From the NCBI RefSeq assembly GCF_030295325.1, contig NZ_AP027059.1, positions 2,228,637-2,292,636 on the forward strand: a DNA stretch of 64,000 bases, in the 5' to 3' direction. Shown in pieces: positions 44,592-54,229 of the stretch (its first letter is position 1; each line of letters opens with the position of its first letter). The position numbers and the translations under genes are program-made. A model generated the notes under the pieces. It searched no databases. It was not told the origin of the DNA and saw only the letters and a program-made list of their open reading frames with translations. The DNA comes from Haliovirga abyssi (GTDB lineage: Bacteria > Fusobacteriota > Fusobacteriia > Fusobacteriales > Haliovirgaceae).

Positions 44592-47500
44592 AATAACAGA
44601 TAAAGAATTATTGGTATTTAGTAATTTAGCAAATTTAGATTGGCAGTTTGTAAATATAAATAAAAAACAAAAAGAAAATGAGGAAGATAATAATAAACAA
44701 TCAAAACTACTAAAAGACCTACTAATCCCAGAATCATTTGTAAGAGAATATGATGATAAAAAAACTGGTAAAAAAATAGGAAAATACATCTACGGATATC
44801 AAAACGGAAAACTAGACAAAACCCAAGCCCTAATCGAAATGCGAAAATCAGCAGGAATAGGAATGGAATACCTATCAAAATTAGATTCTGTTGGAAAATT
44901 CTTAGGAGAATGGGAAGTAATCTACGGAGGAGACAAATACAAAATAGTATCAGAATATTTAACAAAAAATATGTCAGATTATGTAGATATATATGCAACG
45001 TCATTAAATGAAATATTAGAAAAAAGCAAATCAGATAAAGATAATTTAGATAACTTAGAAAAATTAAAAACAAAAATTAAAAATCAATCAGATGCTAATT
45101 TTAATAAGTTATTAAAAGCTTTGGAAGAAAATAATGTAGAAGATGAAAAAAACATAAAAAAACAATTAGTAAAAGATTTATTAAATTTACCAAGTAGAGA
45201 AAAAGTGGAACAATTGAAAAAAAGTATCCAAATATTAGAAATGACAATGTTTATTGTATCAAATGTGCCAGGCAATATAATGCCAGCCTTTTTCTTTTCA
45301 AAAGTAGGAGGAACAGAAGCAAAATTTTTCGGCTCTGGAATAAAAACCTTACTAAAAGAATCATTAGAAGGAGCAAGCGATTTTAGTAAATATTTTAAGA
45401 AATTCACAGGAGAATTAAGCGAATTAATGAGAGTACGATTTAACAATAGTAATAAATTAGAAAAACTAATGATATTATCAGATATACTTTTTGATAAAGG
45501 AAGCTATTTTACATTTAAAGGAATAGATGCTGGACTTAACGCATTAGGAGATTACGAAAAAAATAATGGAAAAGTATCAGATGAAAAAAATTTAGGAGAA
45601 ATAACACTAACAGAAGAGCTGGATATGTTTGATGATGGATTTAGAGTATTTGTTTTGAAAAAAGGTGAAGATATATTAATAATAAGCAAAAATATTGAGG
45701 ATAATAAAAGTGTCCAAAGTAAAAAAGCGCTTCCAAAAAATTTAGATTATTTAAGAATAGTATATAATAAAATAAAAGATGATAATCCTAGCAGCAATAT
45801 ATTATTAAGCGGTTTGGATAATGGAGCAGATATATCATTCGTTACAGGTATACTAACTGAAAGACAATCAAAACTTTATTATAGTAATCCTCCTAAAAAT
45901 CTTATTGACTTTATAAATTTTACTACAGAAGATATAAAAAGAGATTATAGCAGTACCAATAAAATAGTGATAACAGGATTAGAAAGTTATATAGCATCAG
46001 AATTATATGCTACTTTATGCTATAGTGTTTTAGAGGGGGGTACTCCGTATCTAATAGTACTGGGATTAGATTTTGTATTGTCTGTAATATCAGGAGCAAT
46101 AGAAATATTCGAGGATATAAAAATAAGAAAACTTTATAGCGAATTGTTGTCTAAAGAAATAATAGATGATGAAAACAGTGGAATCAAAGGTTATATAACA
46201 AATAGATTAGAAAAAAGCATAAGTGATGGGACATATAACTTTGCTCCAATTGATTATTTAGAATTATATAGCAAAACTGCCTTTGATAAGTTAGAAGAAA
46301 AAAAAGGTAACACTCTTGAATATAAAGATAATAAAAATTTAAGAGGACACAATTCAAATGAATTATTAAAGTTCGAAATGAAACATTTAATCGTAGATAG
46401 ATATTATCTATATAAGTATATAAAGGATAACAAAGGAGAATATAAATTAAAAGAATGCAAATATATATATGAAGGATTAATTAAAGGAGAACGTGATTTA
46501 AAAAATAAAAAATACTTAAAAATAGAAATTCCACTAAAAGAGGCAAATAGCGAAGGTTATAAACTATATTCCCTATTAAAATTAATAAAAGATTTACAAA
46601 GAAGATTTCTACATGAGAATAATTTAGGAGAAGTAGTATATATAGAAAATGAAAAATCAAAAATAGGTAAATTAAAAGAGATTATGTTTGTTGAAAAAAA
46701 CGAAGAGCAAATAGGAAAGATAAAAGGAAATGAATATCTATTTTTACCATGGCTGGACAAACAAGGAAACATAGGACAAGAGTTACAAAAGGGATATATG
46801 GCATCAATACTAAAAAGTGTGTTATTACTACAAATTGTGAGAACTGATCCTGCTTATAGAGGATATGGAGAAGTAGCCTTAATCGAAAGATATGGAGAAA
46901 AAGATTATAAAATAGAATTAAACTTTAAAAAATTAACTGTAGAAGAATATTTGAAAAAGATGTTTTTTCGATATATTATCAAAGCTACTTCAAATATAAG
47001 GACTGTAATAAGAGATATGAGAGAAATATATAAATATAATTATGCTAGTAAAATAAAAGACATATTATCTAAAGAAGGTTTGTCCTTTTTAGATAATTAT
47101 TGCACTATAGAACATATTAATGCCAAAAAATCTGTAATTAAATTTGAAGAAAAAAAATATGAATTAAATTATGCTTATAATCCATTGGATAAAATCATTG
47201 GTGGAACATTAGAAATAGATGCTACAGATTTAGAAATAAATAAAGAATATTTACAATCATATTTAAAAGGATTATTGAAATATCTAGGGATAAATTCCAA
47301 TAAAGATATTTCAGAATTAACCTTTTTTAATATATACAGCGGAAAGTATTGCACAACATTTATCTCCTCATTATCAGAGGTAGATACAGAAAATAAAATA
47401 GAAGAATTTATAAGTAAAGATAATTTTTTTAGTTCACTAAAAGAATTAAAATCAAATTTAAAAAAATATCCATTAAAAGAATTAATAGGTCTAAAAGTTA

Positions 47501-49434
47501 AAAAAGGAGAAGCAACTATAATCTTAGGAAATGAAAAAGATGAAAAAAAAGTAAAAGTATATAACAAAGAATTAGGAATAGATAACAAAGAAAAAGAGAT
47601 AACATTAAAAATAACAACACCATCAAAGTATCTTTTGAATATAGAAAGAGGAAAACCAAATAATGATTATGAGCTGTATTCAAGTTTAGGATATAAAGAT
47701 AAATATTATGACATTCGTAATATGGGAAAAAATTCTAAAGTAACAGCAGATGGAAAAGATATAAGCGGAACATATAAAGGAAAAGATAAAGAAGAAAGTC
47801 TAGTAAAAGATAAAATAAATAGAGATACAGGCTGCAAATATTATGGGGATAATCTTATCTTAATAGACCGTAATTTGCGTTATTATTACGGAAATAATTT
47901 AGATGATTATTTAACAATAAGTAACTATATGGAAGGATACTTAGGGATAGATTTAATAGAAAAACCAAAAGAGAAAAAAGAAGATTTAGGCAAAGGATTT
48001 ATGGATTATCAAGTAAAAATAAAAGGTATAAAATATGTTAATTTATTAAATTTAGAAATAATAAAAGAAGTAAATGAACATACAGTAGCAGAAATAGAAG
48101 GAATAATAGCAGGAGAAGATACAGATGAAGTAACTAGATTTCTAAATGTAGAAACACAAGGAATAGAAATATTATATGGAGATGATAATAAACCTATATT
48201 TAGAGGATTAATTTATGAACATTCTATGGAAATAGAGCAAAATAGTTGTAAAGTAAAAATAAAAAGCTATTCATTAAGCAAAGAATTAGAAAAAGAAAAA
48301 AGAAACAGAGTATATCATAATCTTGGCACAAAATATAAAGATGTAATAAGTAAATTAAATGAAACTTATCAAAATAAATACTCATTTGGATTTAATAGTC
48401 ATATAGACAAACAAGAGTTAATAACAGAATTAAACCCAGTAGAAGTGCAATATAAAGAAAGTGATTGGGATTTTTTAAAGAGAATAGTAAGAAGAGAGAA
48501 TGATTTAATAATAGTAGATGATAGCAAAGGTAAAAATCCCAAAACAGTAGCAGGAATAGCAATAGGAGAGTTTGGAAGTAGTCAAAAAACAATAGATAAT
48601 AAGAATTTATTACTAAGTCGAAAGCTGAAAAAAGGAGCAACAGAAAACAGCTATAAATTAAAAGGATATCCTCAAATTAAAGGAGAAGAACTGTTTTCAA
48701 TAGGTAATCCATATAATATAAATATTGATGTAAATACAGGGAAACAAGATTCGCTATTATTAATAAAAAACAGGATATACAAAGAAAGCGGAGTATTAAA
48801 ATCAGATTTAGTATTTGTAAGACGAGATGAATTTAATATAGGAGTAGTAAAAAGAGAAGAAAGTATAACAGGACTAACATTAAAAGGGACAATAAAAAAA
48901 GTCTCAAAACAACATAAAGCACAAATAGAATATACAGAAATGGAAAATGAATATGACGAAAGTAAGAGTTACTATTACCCAATAGAAAGAATGTATACAG
49001 GTACATATTTCACGCCAGAAGAAGATACATTAGTAGAAGTCCATTTTGGAGCTGAAGCAGGAGAAGTAAGTATAAGAAATGTAAGTAGTAAAACGGAAGA
49101 TATAGATAACGACCCAGATGTAAAAGTAATCAGAACAAGTTTTGGAAAAGAGGTCAGATTTGATTCTAAATCAATAAAAATAACAGGAAAAGATGATGAA
49201 AGTTATGTAGAGATAACAGAAGAAAGTGTGGGATTAACAAAAGGAGAAAAAGAGATAATTTTAAAAGATGGTAAAATAGGAATAAATAATAAAGATAGCA
49301 CAATAACTATGGATGATAAAAAAGTAAATATCACAACTGGTGGAAGTGCAATAACAATGAAAGATGATAAACTAACTTTAGATAATGGTGGAGTAGGAAT
49401 AGAAATAGGAAATGGAAAGATAAATTTAGGATAA
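44584..49434 (+). CDS. Giant VgrG-like spike protein with N-terminal degenerate lipase-like region
   Basis: 1617 residues from the ATG at 44584 (AAGGAG 9 bases upstream; an ATG at 44575 touches the SD). Residues ~1140-1400 match the gp27/late-control-D-like half of VgrG (KEVNEHTVAEIEGIIAGEDT, then NPVEVQYKESDWDFLKRIVRRENDL). Residues ~1440-1530 are the OB-fold neck (YYYPIERMYTGTYFTPEEDT) and the last ~80 are beta-helix repeats (KEIILKDGKIGINNKDSTIT). The first ~1100 residues are an unusual addition. Around 380-480 they follow the plan of lipase_3/DUF2974 proteins, but the nucleophile elbow reads SGLDNGAD where G-x-S-x-G is expected. Residues ~480-510 are hydrophobic. No other type VI or tail genes are here. 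Confidence 0.8.
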   Translation: MSKITDKELLVFSNLANLDWQFVNINKKQKENEEDNNKQSKLLKDLLIPESFVREYDDKKTGKKIGKYIYGYQNGKLDKTQALIEMRKSAGIGMEYLSKLDSVGKFLGEWEVIYGGDKYKIVSEYLTKNMSDYVDIYATSLNEILEKSKSDKDNLDNLEKLKTKIKNQSDANFNKLLKALEENNVEDEKNIKKQLVKDLLNLPSREKVEQLKKSIQILEMTMFIVSNVPGNIMPAFFFSKVGGTEAKFFGSGIKTLLKESLEGASDFSKYFKKFTGELSELMRVRFNNSNKLEKLMILSDILFDKGSYFTFKGIDAGLNALGDYEKNNGKVSDEKNLGEITLTEELDMFDDGFRVFVLKKGEDILIISKNIEDNKSVQSKKALPKNLDYLRIVYNKIKDDNPSSNILLSGLDNGADISFVTGILTERQSKLYYSNPPKNLIDFINFTTEDIKRDYSSTNKIVITGLESYIASELYATLCYSVLEGGTPYLIVLGLDFVLSVISGAIEIFEDIKIRKLYSELLSKEIIDDENSGIKGYITNRLEKSISDGTYNFAPIDYLELYSKTAFDKLEEKKGNTLEYKDNKNLRGHNSNELLKFEMKHLIVDRYYLYKYIKDNKGEYKLKECKYIYEGLIKGERDLKNKKYLKIEIPLKEANSEGYKLYSLLKLIKDLQRRFLHENNLGEVVYIENEKSKIGKLKEIMFVEKNEEQIGKIKGNEYLFLPWLDKQGNIGQELQKGYMASILKSVLLLQIVRTDPAYRGYGEVALIERYGEKDYKIELNFKKLTVEEYLKKMFFRYIIKATSNIRTVIRDMREIYKYNYASKIKDILSKEGLSFLDNYCTIEHINAKKSVIKFEEKKYELNYAYNPLDKIIGGTLEIDATDLEINKEYLQSYLKGLLKYLGINSNKDISELTFFNIYSGKYCTTFISSLSEVDTENKIEEFISKDNFFSSLKELKSNLKKYPLKELIGLKVKKGEATIILGNEKDEKKVKVYNKELGIDNKEKEITLKITTPSKYLLNIERGKPNNDYELYSSLGYKDKYYDIRNMGKNSKVTADGKDISGTYKGKDKEESLVKDKINRDTGCKYYGDNLILIDRNLRYYYGNNLDDYLTISNYMEGYLGIDLIEKPKEKKEDLGKGFMDYQVKIKGIKYVNLLNLEIIKEVNEHTVAEIEGIIAGEDTDEVTRFLNVETQGIEILYGDDNKPIFRGLIYEHSMEIEQNSCKVKIKSYSLSKELEKEKRNRVYHNLGTKYKDVISKLNETYQNKYSFGFNSHIDKQELITELNPVEVQYKESDWDFLKRIVRRENDLIIVDDSKGKNPKTVAGIAIGEFGSSQKTIDNKNLLLSRKLKKGATENSYKLKGYPQIKGEELFSIGNPYNINIDVNTGKQDSLLLIKNRIYKESGVLKSDLVFVRRDEFNIGVVKREESITGLTLKGTIKKVSKQHKAQIEYTEMENEYDESKSYYYPIERMYTGTYFTPEEDTLVEVHFGAEAGEVSIRNVSSKTEDIDNDPDVKVIRTSFGKEVRFDSKSIKITGKDDESYVEITEESVGLTKGEKEIILKDGKIGINNKDSTITMDDKKVNITTGGSAITMKDDKLTLDNGGVGIEIGNGKINLG

Positions 49435-49450
49435 GAAAAAAAGCTATATA

Positions 49451-49651
49451 GGAACGGTTTAAAAATAACCTTCTGATTTTGTTATAAAATGCGCAATGAT
49501 TTAGGAACACTTTAAAAGCAACCTTATCTTTTTGTTTTAAAATACGCAATGATTCAAGCGTTTTTATAACAAAATACCAAAAAAATACTTTTTAAATGTT
49601 CTTTAAGCGCTTTTATAACAAAATATAAAAAGTTTATTTTTTAAACGTTCC
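49451..49651. mobile_element. Nested pair of family C repeats
   Basis: The outer copy runs from GGAACGG (49451) to CGTTCC (49651). It is interrupted by an inner copy (49504-49601, GGAACAC to ATGTTC) that is flanked by the direct repeat TTTA on both sides (49500-49503, 49602-49605). Removing the inner copy and one TTTA restores the outer centre (GATTTAAGCG) exactly as in the un-nested copy at 31633. Confidence 0.82.
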
Positions 49652-49719
49652 ATAACTATTATAAGTTATATAGCTTTTTTATGTCTATCCCCTATCTACT
49701 GTAACTTTTTCTACCCTAA

Positions 49720-51591
49720 CTATTTTGTAGCATTAACAATTTTTAAATTTTTTATTTCATATGTTGTTGTTTGATTATTATTTCCACTTCCAATATATTT
49801 AAAAGCAACAACTATATTTTTATCTTTATAATCTGCTAACGATACATCTCCTGAAGACTTAAAATCACCATAACCACTAGCCGATTCATCAGCTAAAACA
49901 AAAGTTAATTCAGTCCAAGTAGCTGTTGCTGTATCTCCTGAATAATCTTCAGATACTAATACTTTTAATTCTGTTCCATCTTTTGAATACCCTTGAGCCG
50001 ACTCAAATGTCATTACACTAGAATCCCCTATTGATAATTTAGGACTTACCATCCATGATATATTTGAGTCTTCTCCTGATTTATAAGCACCCATTTTGGC
50101 AACTCCACTACTATAATACCATTTTTTAGTCCCTGCTTCTGCAGTTATAGCCCAACCTCTATCCTCAAATTTATCTACTGCAAAAGATTCTTCATAAGTT
50201 GGAGTTGCATTAGTATCTATAACATAAACAGCTGTTACTACAGAACTACTTACCAATCCATCTTTTATTCCTATTGCTTTTACTGTTGTTGTTGTTGATA
50301 TATTAAGTGCAGCTGTATATTTTGTTGATATTGCACTTGGTGTTGTTCCATCTATTGTATAATATATTGATGCTCCTGTTGTTGCTGTAGTTATTGTTAT
50401 TGCTTGTGTTGTTGTATATGTTCCACTTGCTAAACTAAATTCTGGATTGATTACTGGTAAAACTACTGTTCGACCTGTAAAAGCTCCTATGTGATCAAAT
50501 GTATTTGTTGGCAAAACATTCCATTCATCCAAATTAAATGTTGTATTTCCTGTAGTTACAGTTGCTTTTCTTTCTAATGTAGTATCTTTTCCCCAATCTG
50601 TTCCGTCCATTTTTCCTATTACATCTATCACTTTATCTGTATCAGCTTCATATGTTCCGTTATGATTTACATCTTTTACTAATGCTAAATCATCATTTCC
50701 ATTATAATATGTAATTGTACTTGCCAAATCTCCTGTACTTGTTATATTCAAATCATCCGCTCCTGCATTATATACGACAAATACCTCTCCTGATTTTATG
50801 CTATTCCCATCTGCAAATAGAAAAGGCTTTGCATTACTAGATGCCCATGTATCCCCAGCTGTTGTATTTCCTAATTTCATCATAAAATAATTATTTGTAT
50901 CCCCTGTTCTTAAAACTATATCACTATCTGTTGGATTATAAACCTCTAAAGCTTTATTATTTCCTCCAGCACATTCTACATATTCTGAAAAGAATAGATC
51001 TGCTGTTTTAGCTACTTCAGCTGTTATTATATAATCTGCAGTTACTACATCACTATTGTCCATTCCATCTTTTATTGCTATTGCTTTTACTGTTGTTGTT
51101 TTTGTTATATTAAATGCAGCTGTATATTTTGTTGATGCTACACTTGGTGTTGTTCCATCTGTTGTATAATATATTGAAGCTCCTGTTGTTGCTGTAGTTA
51201 TTGTTATTGCTTGTGTTGTTGTATATGTTCCTGCTGCTGGAGTAATCACTGGTGCTGCAACTTTTTCTACACTATTTTGAATTACATATTTTGCTGTTAT
51301 TACATCACTGTCATCCATTCCATCTTTTTTAGCTACAGCCATTAATGTTGTTGTTGTTGATATACTTATTGGTGCTGTATATTTTATAGTTCCTGGTTTA
51401 GTTCCGTCTAATGTATAATATATTGTTGCTCCGTCTGTATCTGTTAATAATGTTACTGTTTGAGTTGATGTATATGTTCCTGCACTTGGACTAACTTTAG
51501 GATTAGAAACTTTATCCTTAGTTGCATTCTCATTAATACATCCACCAAATACTAAAAGACTTAACATTAAAGCATATACCCATTTTTTCAT
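49720..51591 (-). CDS. Surface lipoprotein with chitobiase-type repeats and a lamin-tail domain
   Basis: 623 residues; signal with lipobox LLVFGGC (Cys ~18). Three copies of an ~75-residue chitobiase/beta-hexosaminidase C-terminal-like unit (PxVxPxAGTYTxTQxVTLxT...GATIYYTxDGTxP) lie at ~30-105, ~112-190 and ~385-460. A lamin-tail-domain (LTD) beta-sandwich is at ~195-370 (DLFFSEYVECAGGNNKALEV). A jellyroll-like C-terminal domain is at ~468-623 (choice-of-anchor type, WMVSPKLSIGDSSVMTFES). No catalytic domain: probably a binding partner for the nucleases next door, with which it shares these modules. Last gene of the island. Confidence 0.78.
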   Translation of the reverse strand: MKKWVYALMLSLLVFGGCINENATKDKVSNPKVSPSAGTYTSTQTVTLLTDTDGATIYYTLDGTKPGTIKYTAPISISTTTTLMAVAKKDGMDDSDVITAKYVIQNSVEKVAAPVITPAAGTYTTTQAITITTATTGASIYYTTDGTTPSVASTKYTAAFNITKTTTVKAIAIKDGMDNSDVVTADYIITAEVAKTADLFFSEYVECAGGNNKALEVYNPTDSDIVLRTGDTNNYFMMKLGNTTAGDTWASSNAKPFLFADGNSIKSGEVFVVYNAGADDLNITSTGDLASTITYYNGNDDLALVKDVNHNGTYEADTDKVIDVIGKMDGTDWGKDTTLERKATVTTGNTTFNLDEWNVLPTNTFDHIGAFTGRTVVLPVINPEFSLASGTYTTTQAITITTATTGASIYYTIDGTTPSAISTKYTAALNISTTTTVKAIGIKDGLVSSSVVTAVYVIDTNATPTYEESFAVDKFEDRGWAITAEAGTKKWYYSSGVAKMGAYKSGEDSNISWMVSPKLSIGDSSVMTFESAQGYSKDGTELKVLVSEDYSGDTATATWTELTFVLADESASGYGDFKSSGDVSLADYKDKNIVVAFKYIGSGNNNQTTTYEIKNLKIVNATK

Positions 51592-51695
51592 AATTTTTCT
51601 CCTCCTAAATTATTAATTTTAAAAAATTCTTAAACTTCACCATTTTTCGTCATTGCCAACTTTTCATACATTTCTTCTATTCTAATTTTTACTTA

Positions 51696-51894
51696 GGAAC
51701 GGCTTAAAAATAACCTTCCGATTTTGTTTTAAAATACGCAATGGTTTAGGAACGATTTAAAAACAACCTTATTATTTTATCATAAAGTACGCAACTATTC
51801 AAGCGTTTTTATAATAAAATATATAAAATTACTTTTTAAATGTTCTTTAAGCGTTTTTATAACAAAAATGAGAAACTTATTTTTTAAACTTTCC
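51696..51894. mobile_element. Second nested pair of family C repeats, inserted at a stop codon
   Basis: The outer copy is GGAACGG (51696) to ACTTTCC (51894). The inner copy is at 51749-51845, again flanked by TTTA (51745-51748, 51846-51849). Same nesting point as at 49.5 kb. The right end touches the stop codon of the endonuclease gene (TTAA at 51895). Confidence 0.82.
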
Positions 51895-53847
51895 TTAATT
51901 CCCCCAAATACGTTCTGCATATTCTGGATGGTCTATAAAAGGATTTCTATTATGTTGATAATCCTTATCTATAATATTATTTCTCCTTATTTCTGTTTCA
52001 CTTACTGGATCTTCTCTATTCCATTCTAACAATACAGATAATTTTCCAATAGTTGGAGCTTTAGAATAATCATTTATATCTTCTGACATTTTCAAATCAG
52101 GTTCTCCATGCTCACCTTCATATCTAACTGCCATATAAAATAACATTCTAGCTATATCCCCTTTCACTTCATCTCTTGGTTCCCAAGAATCAGAATCACT
52201 ATTACATTCTGTTGCTTCAGAATTTGGAGTTCCTCCATTGTCAAACTCTTTACTGCCTCTGTCAGAATTAACTGAAACATCAGCCACTCTTATATGATGA
52301 AGATCTGTTCCTGGTCCCATTTTAGTTCCAAAATCTCCATGTGTTTTTGCCCATACATGTTCCCTATTCCAACCCTTTCCACCATCATACTTTTTAGGTC
52401 CATTAACTGATCTTCCAGTATAAATTTCTATTACATTATTTGAATTATTCGGATCCCTATCTGTCACAATTAACGCATTATATGCTTGCGAATATGATAA
52501 CTCTGTTTGATTGTCTATTAGATCATTTAATTTTGATTTTAAAGCAGAACCAGTTTCTGTTCCAATACTATCATAATAATTTCCGCATCCGGTATCTGTC
52601 GGAATAACTACATTTCCTGATCCATTATCTGGAGAAATAACTTCACTTCCTGCAAATAACCCTATATGATCAAATGTGTTTGTTGGTAAACTATTCCATT
52701 CGTTCAAATCAAATGTTACATTTCCTGAAGTAACTGTTGCTTTTCTTTCTAGCGTTATATCTTTACCCCAATTTGTTCCATCCATTTTTCCTATTACATC
52801 TAATATTATATCTATTCCTGCTTCGTATGTTCCATTATTATTTTCATCTTTCACTAATGCTAGATCATCATTCCCATTGAAACCTGTAATTGGGCTTACC
52901 ATATCCCCTGCCCCTAGTATATTTGCGTCATCTGCTCCTGCATTATATACTACAAATACATCTTTTGGACTAATAACTTTTCCTACTTCAAATTTATAAA
53001 CAGTTGCATTGCTAGATGTCCAAGTATCTCCAATTGTTGGATTGGATAATTTCATCATAAAGTAATTATTTACAAGAGATATATCACTTCCTGTTGGATT
53101 ATATATTCCTAAAGCTTTATTATTTCCTCCAGCACACTCTACATATCCTGAAAAAAACAGGTCCGAAGCTGAATTCACTTCACTTCCTGCAAATAACCCT
53201 ATATGGTCAAATGTGTTTGTTGGCAAACTATTCCATTCGTTCAAATCAAATATTGCATTCCCTGAAGTAACTGTTGCTTTCCTTTCTAATGTTATATCTT
53301 TTCCCCAATTTGTTCCATCCATTTTTCCTATTACATCTAATATTGTGTCTATCCCTACTTCATATACTCCATCATTATTTTCATCTTTTACTAATGCTAA
53401 ATCATCATTTCCATTATAACTTGTAATTGCGCTTGTCATATCCCCTGTTCCTAGTATATTTGCATCATCTGCTCCTGCATTATATACTACAAATACATCT
53501 TTTGGACTAATAACTTTTCCTACTTCAAATTTATAAACAGTTGCATTGTTAGATGTCCAAGTATCTCCAATTGTTGGATTGGATAATTTCATCATAAAGT
53601 AATTATTTACAAGAGAAATCTTATTCCCTGTTGGATTATATATTCCTAAAGCTTTATTATTTCCTCCAGCACACTCTACATATCCTGAAAAAAACAGGTC
53701 TGAATTAGACGAACTTGCTCTTTGAGTTTCATTCGATATTTTCGCTGCTGAATTGAGTTCATTCCCCGTAAATTTTTTATCTTCATTATTAATACATCCA
53801 CCAAAAATTAAAACACTTAAAAGTAAAGCATACATCCATCTTTTCAT
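51895..53847 (-). CDS. Endonuclease I family lipoprotein with two lamin-tail domains
   Basis: 650 residues; lipobox LIFGGC. Two near-identical lamin-tail-domain units lie at ~50-220 and ~230-410; both open DLFFSGYVECAGGNNKALGI. The C-terminal ~230 residues are an endonuclease I (EndA, PF04231) domain: KGWNREHVWAKTHGDFG carries the catalytic R-E-H-V-W, then GTDLHHIRVADVSVNSDRG, the metal-site motif, and EPRDEVKGDIARMLFYMAVRY. Secreted EndA enzymes cut DNA without sequence preference. The LTD parts probably hold the enzyme to the cell surface or DNA. Very close paralogue of the catalytic domain at 56989-58875. Followed by the nested C element. Confidence 0.88.
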   Translation of the reverse strand: MKRWMYALLLSVLIFGGCINNEDKKFTGNELNSAAKISNETQRASSSNSDLFFSGYVECAGGNNKALGIYNPTGNKISLVNNYFMMKLSNPTIGDTWTSNNATVYKFEVGKVISPKDVFVVYNAGADDANILGTGDMTSAITSYNGNDDLALVKDENNDGVYEVGIDTILDVIGKMDGTNWGKDITLERKATVTSGNAIFDLNEWNSLPTNTFDHIGLFAGSEVNSASDLFFSGYVECAGGNNKALGIYNPTGSDISLVNNYFMMKLSNPTIGDTWTSSNATVYKFEVGKVISPKDVFVVYNAGADDANILGAGDMVSPITGFNGNDDLALVKDENNNGTYEAGIDIILDVIGKMDGTNWGKDITLERKATVTSGNVTFDLNEWNSLPTNTFDHIGLFAGSEVISPDNGSGNVVIPTDTGCGNYYDSIGTETGSALKSKLNDLIDNQTELSYSQAYNALIVTDRDPNNSNNVIEIYTGRSVNGPKKYDGGKGWNREHVWAKTHGDFGTKMGPGTDLHHIRVADVSVNSDRGSKEFDNGGTPNSEATECNSDSDSWEPRDEVKGDIARMLFYMAVRYEGEHGEPDLKMSEDINDYSKAPTIGKLSVLLEWNREDPVSETEIRRNNIIDKDYQHNRNPFIDHPEYAERIWGN

Positions 53848-53951
53848 TGTTTTTCCCCCTTTGAAGTTATGTTATTATGGTTTAATAAAAATAGCTGTCA
53901 ATGTAGAAAATGTGTTTCAATTATAATCATTCTATCTCTCTATACCTGTAA

Positions 53952-53971
53952 GGGCAATTCACGAATTGCCC
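53952..53971. repeat. Palindrome GGGCAATTC/GAATTGCCC
   Basis: A 9-bp perfect inverted repeat with a 2-base loop. Lies in the 382-base gap 53848-54229 between the two halves of the nuclease island. This looks like a repetitive extragenic palindrome; no second copy is in the window. Confidence 0.5.
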
Positions 53972-54178
53972 CACATAAGCTCTGTATTATAGTTCTCTCT
54001 TCATTTCCCAACATTAAATTCTCTTTACATTATGATTATGCTATATCTCAACAATACAATATAACATTACATTGGTACTTTTTAGATATTTACATTACAG
54101 GTACTCTTTAATCATCCAATTCTCCACAGGCAACAAAGAATCCTAATTACGATTAAAGAACCACCTGCAACAAATTAA

Positions 54179-54220
54179 GAGTTGATATTTTTTACCATAA
54201 CTAGCTATGGCTCGCAACTC
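54179..54220. repeat. Nested hairpin near the end of the ExeM-like gene
   Basis: Outer stem GAGTTG/CAACTC (54179-54184, 54215-54220), inner stem CCATA/TATGG. To its left CAACAAAGAATCC and CAACAAATTAAGAG are an imperfect direct repeat. Could end transcription weakly or encode a structured RNA; no T-run on either side. Confidence 0.4.
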
Positions 54221-54229
54221 ATATCATAA

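Noticed and set aside
43497-49434. Complete type VI secretion cluster or prophage
   Set aside because: Only the VgrG-like protein and its partner are present; no sheath, tube, baseplate, ATPase, integrase or capsid gene within the window.
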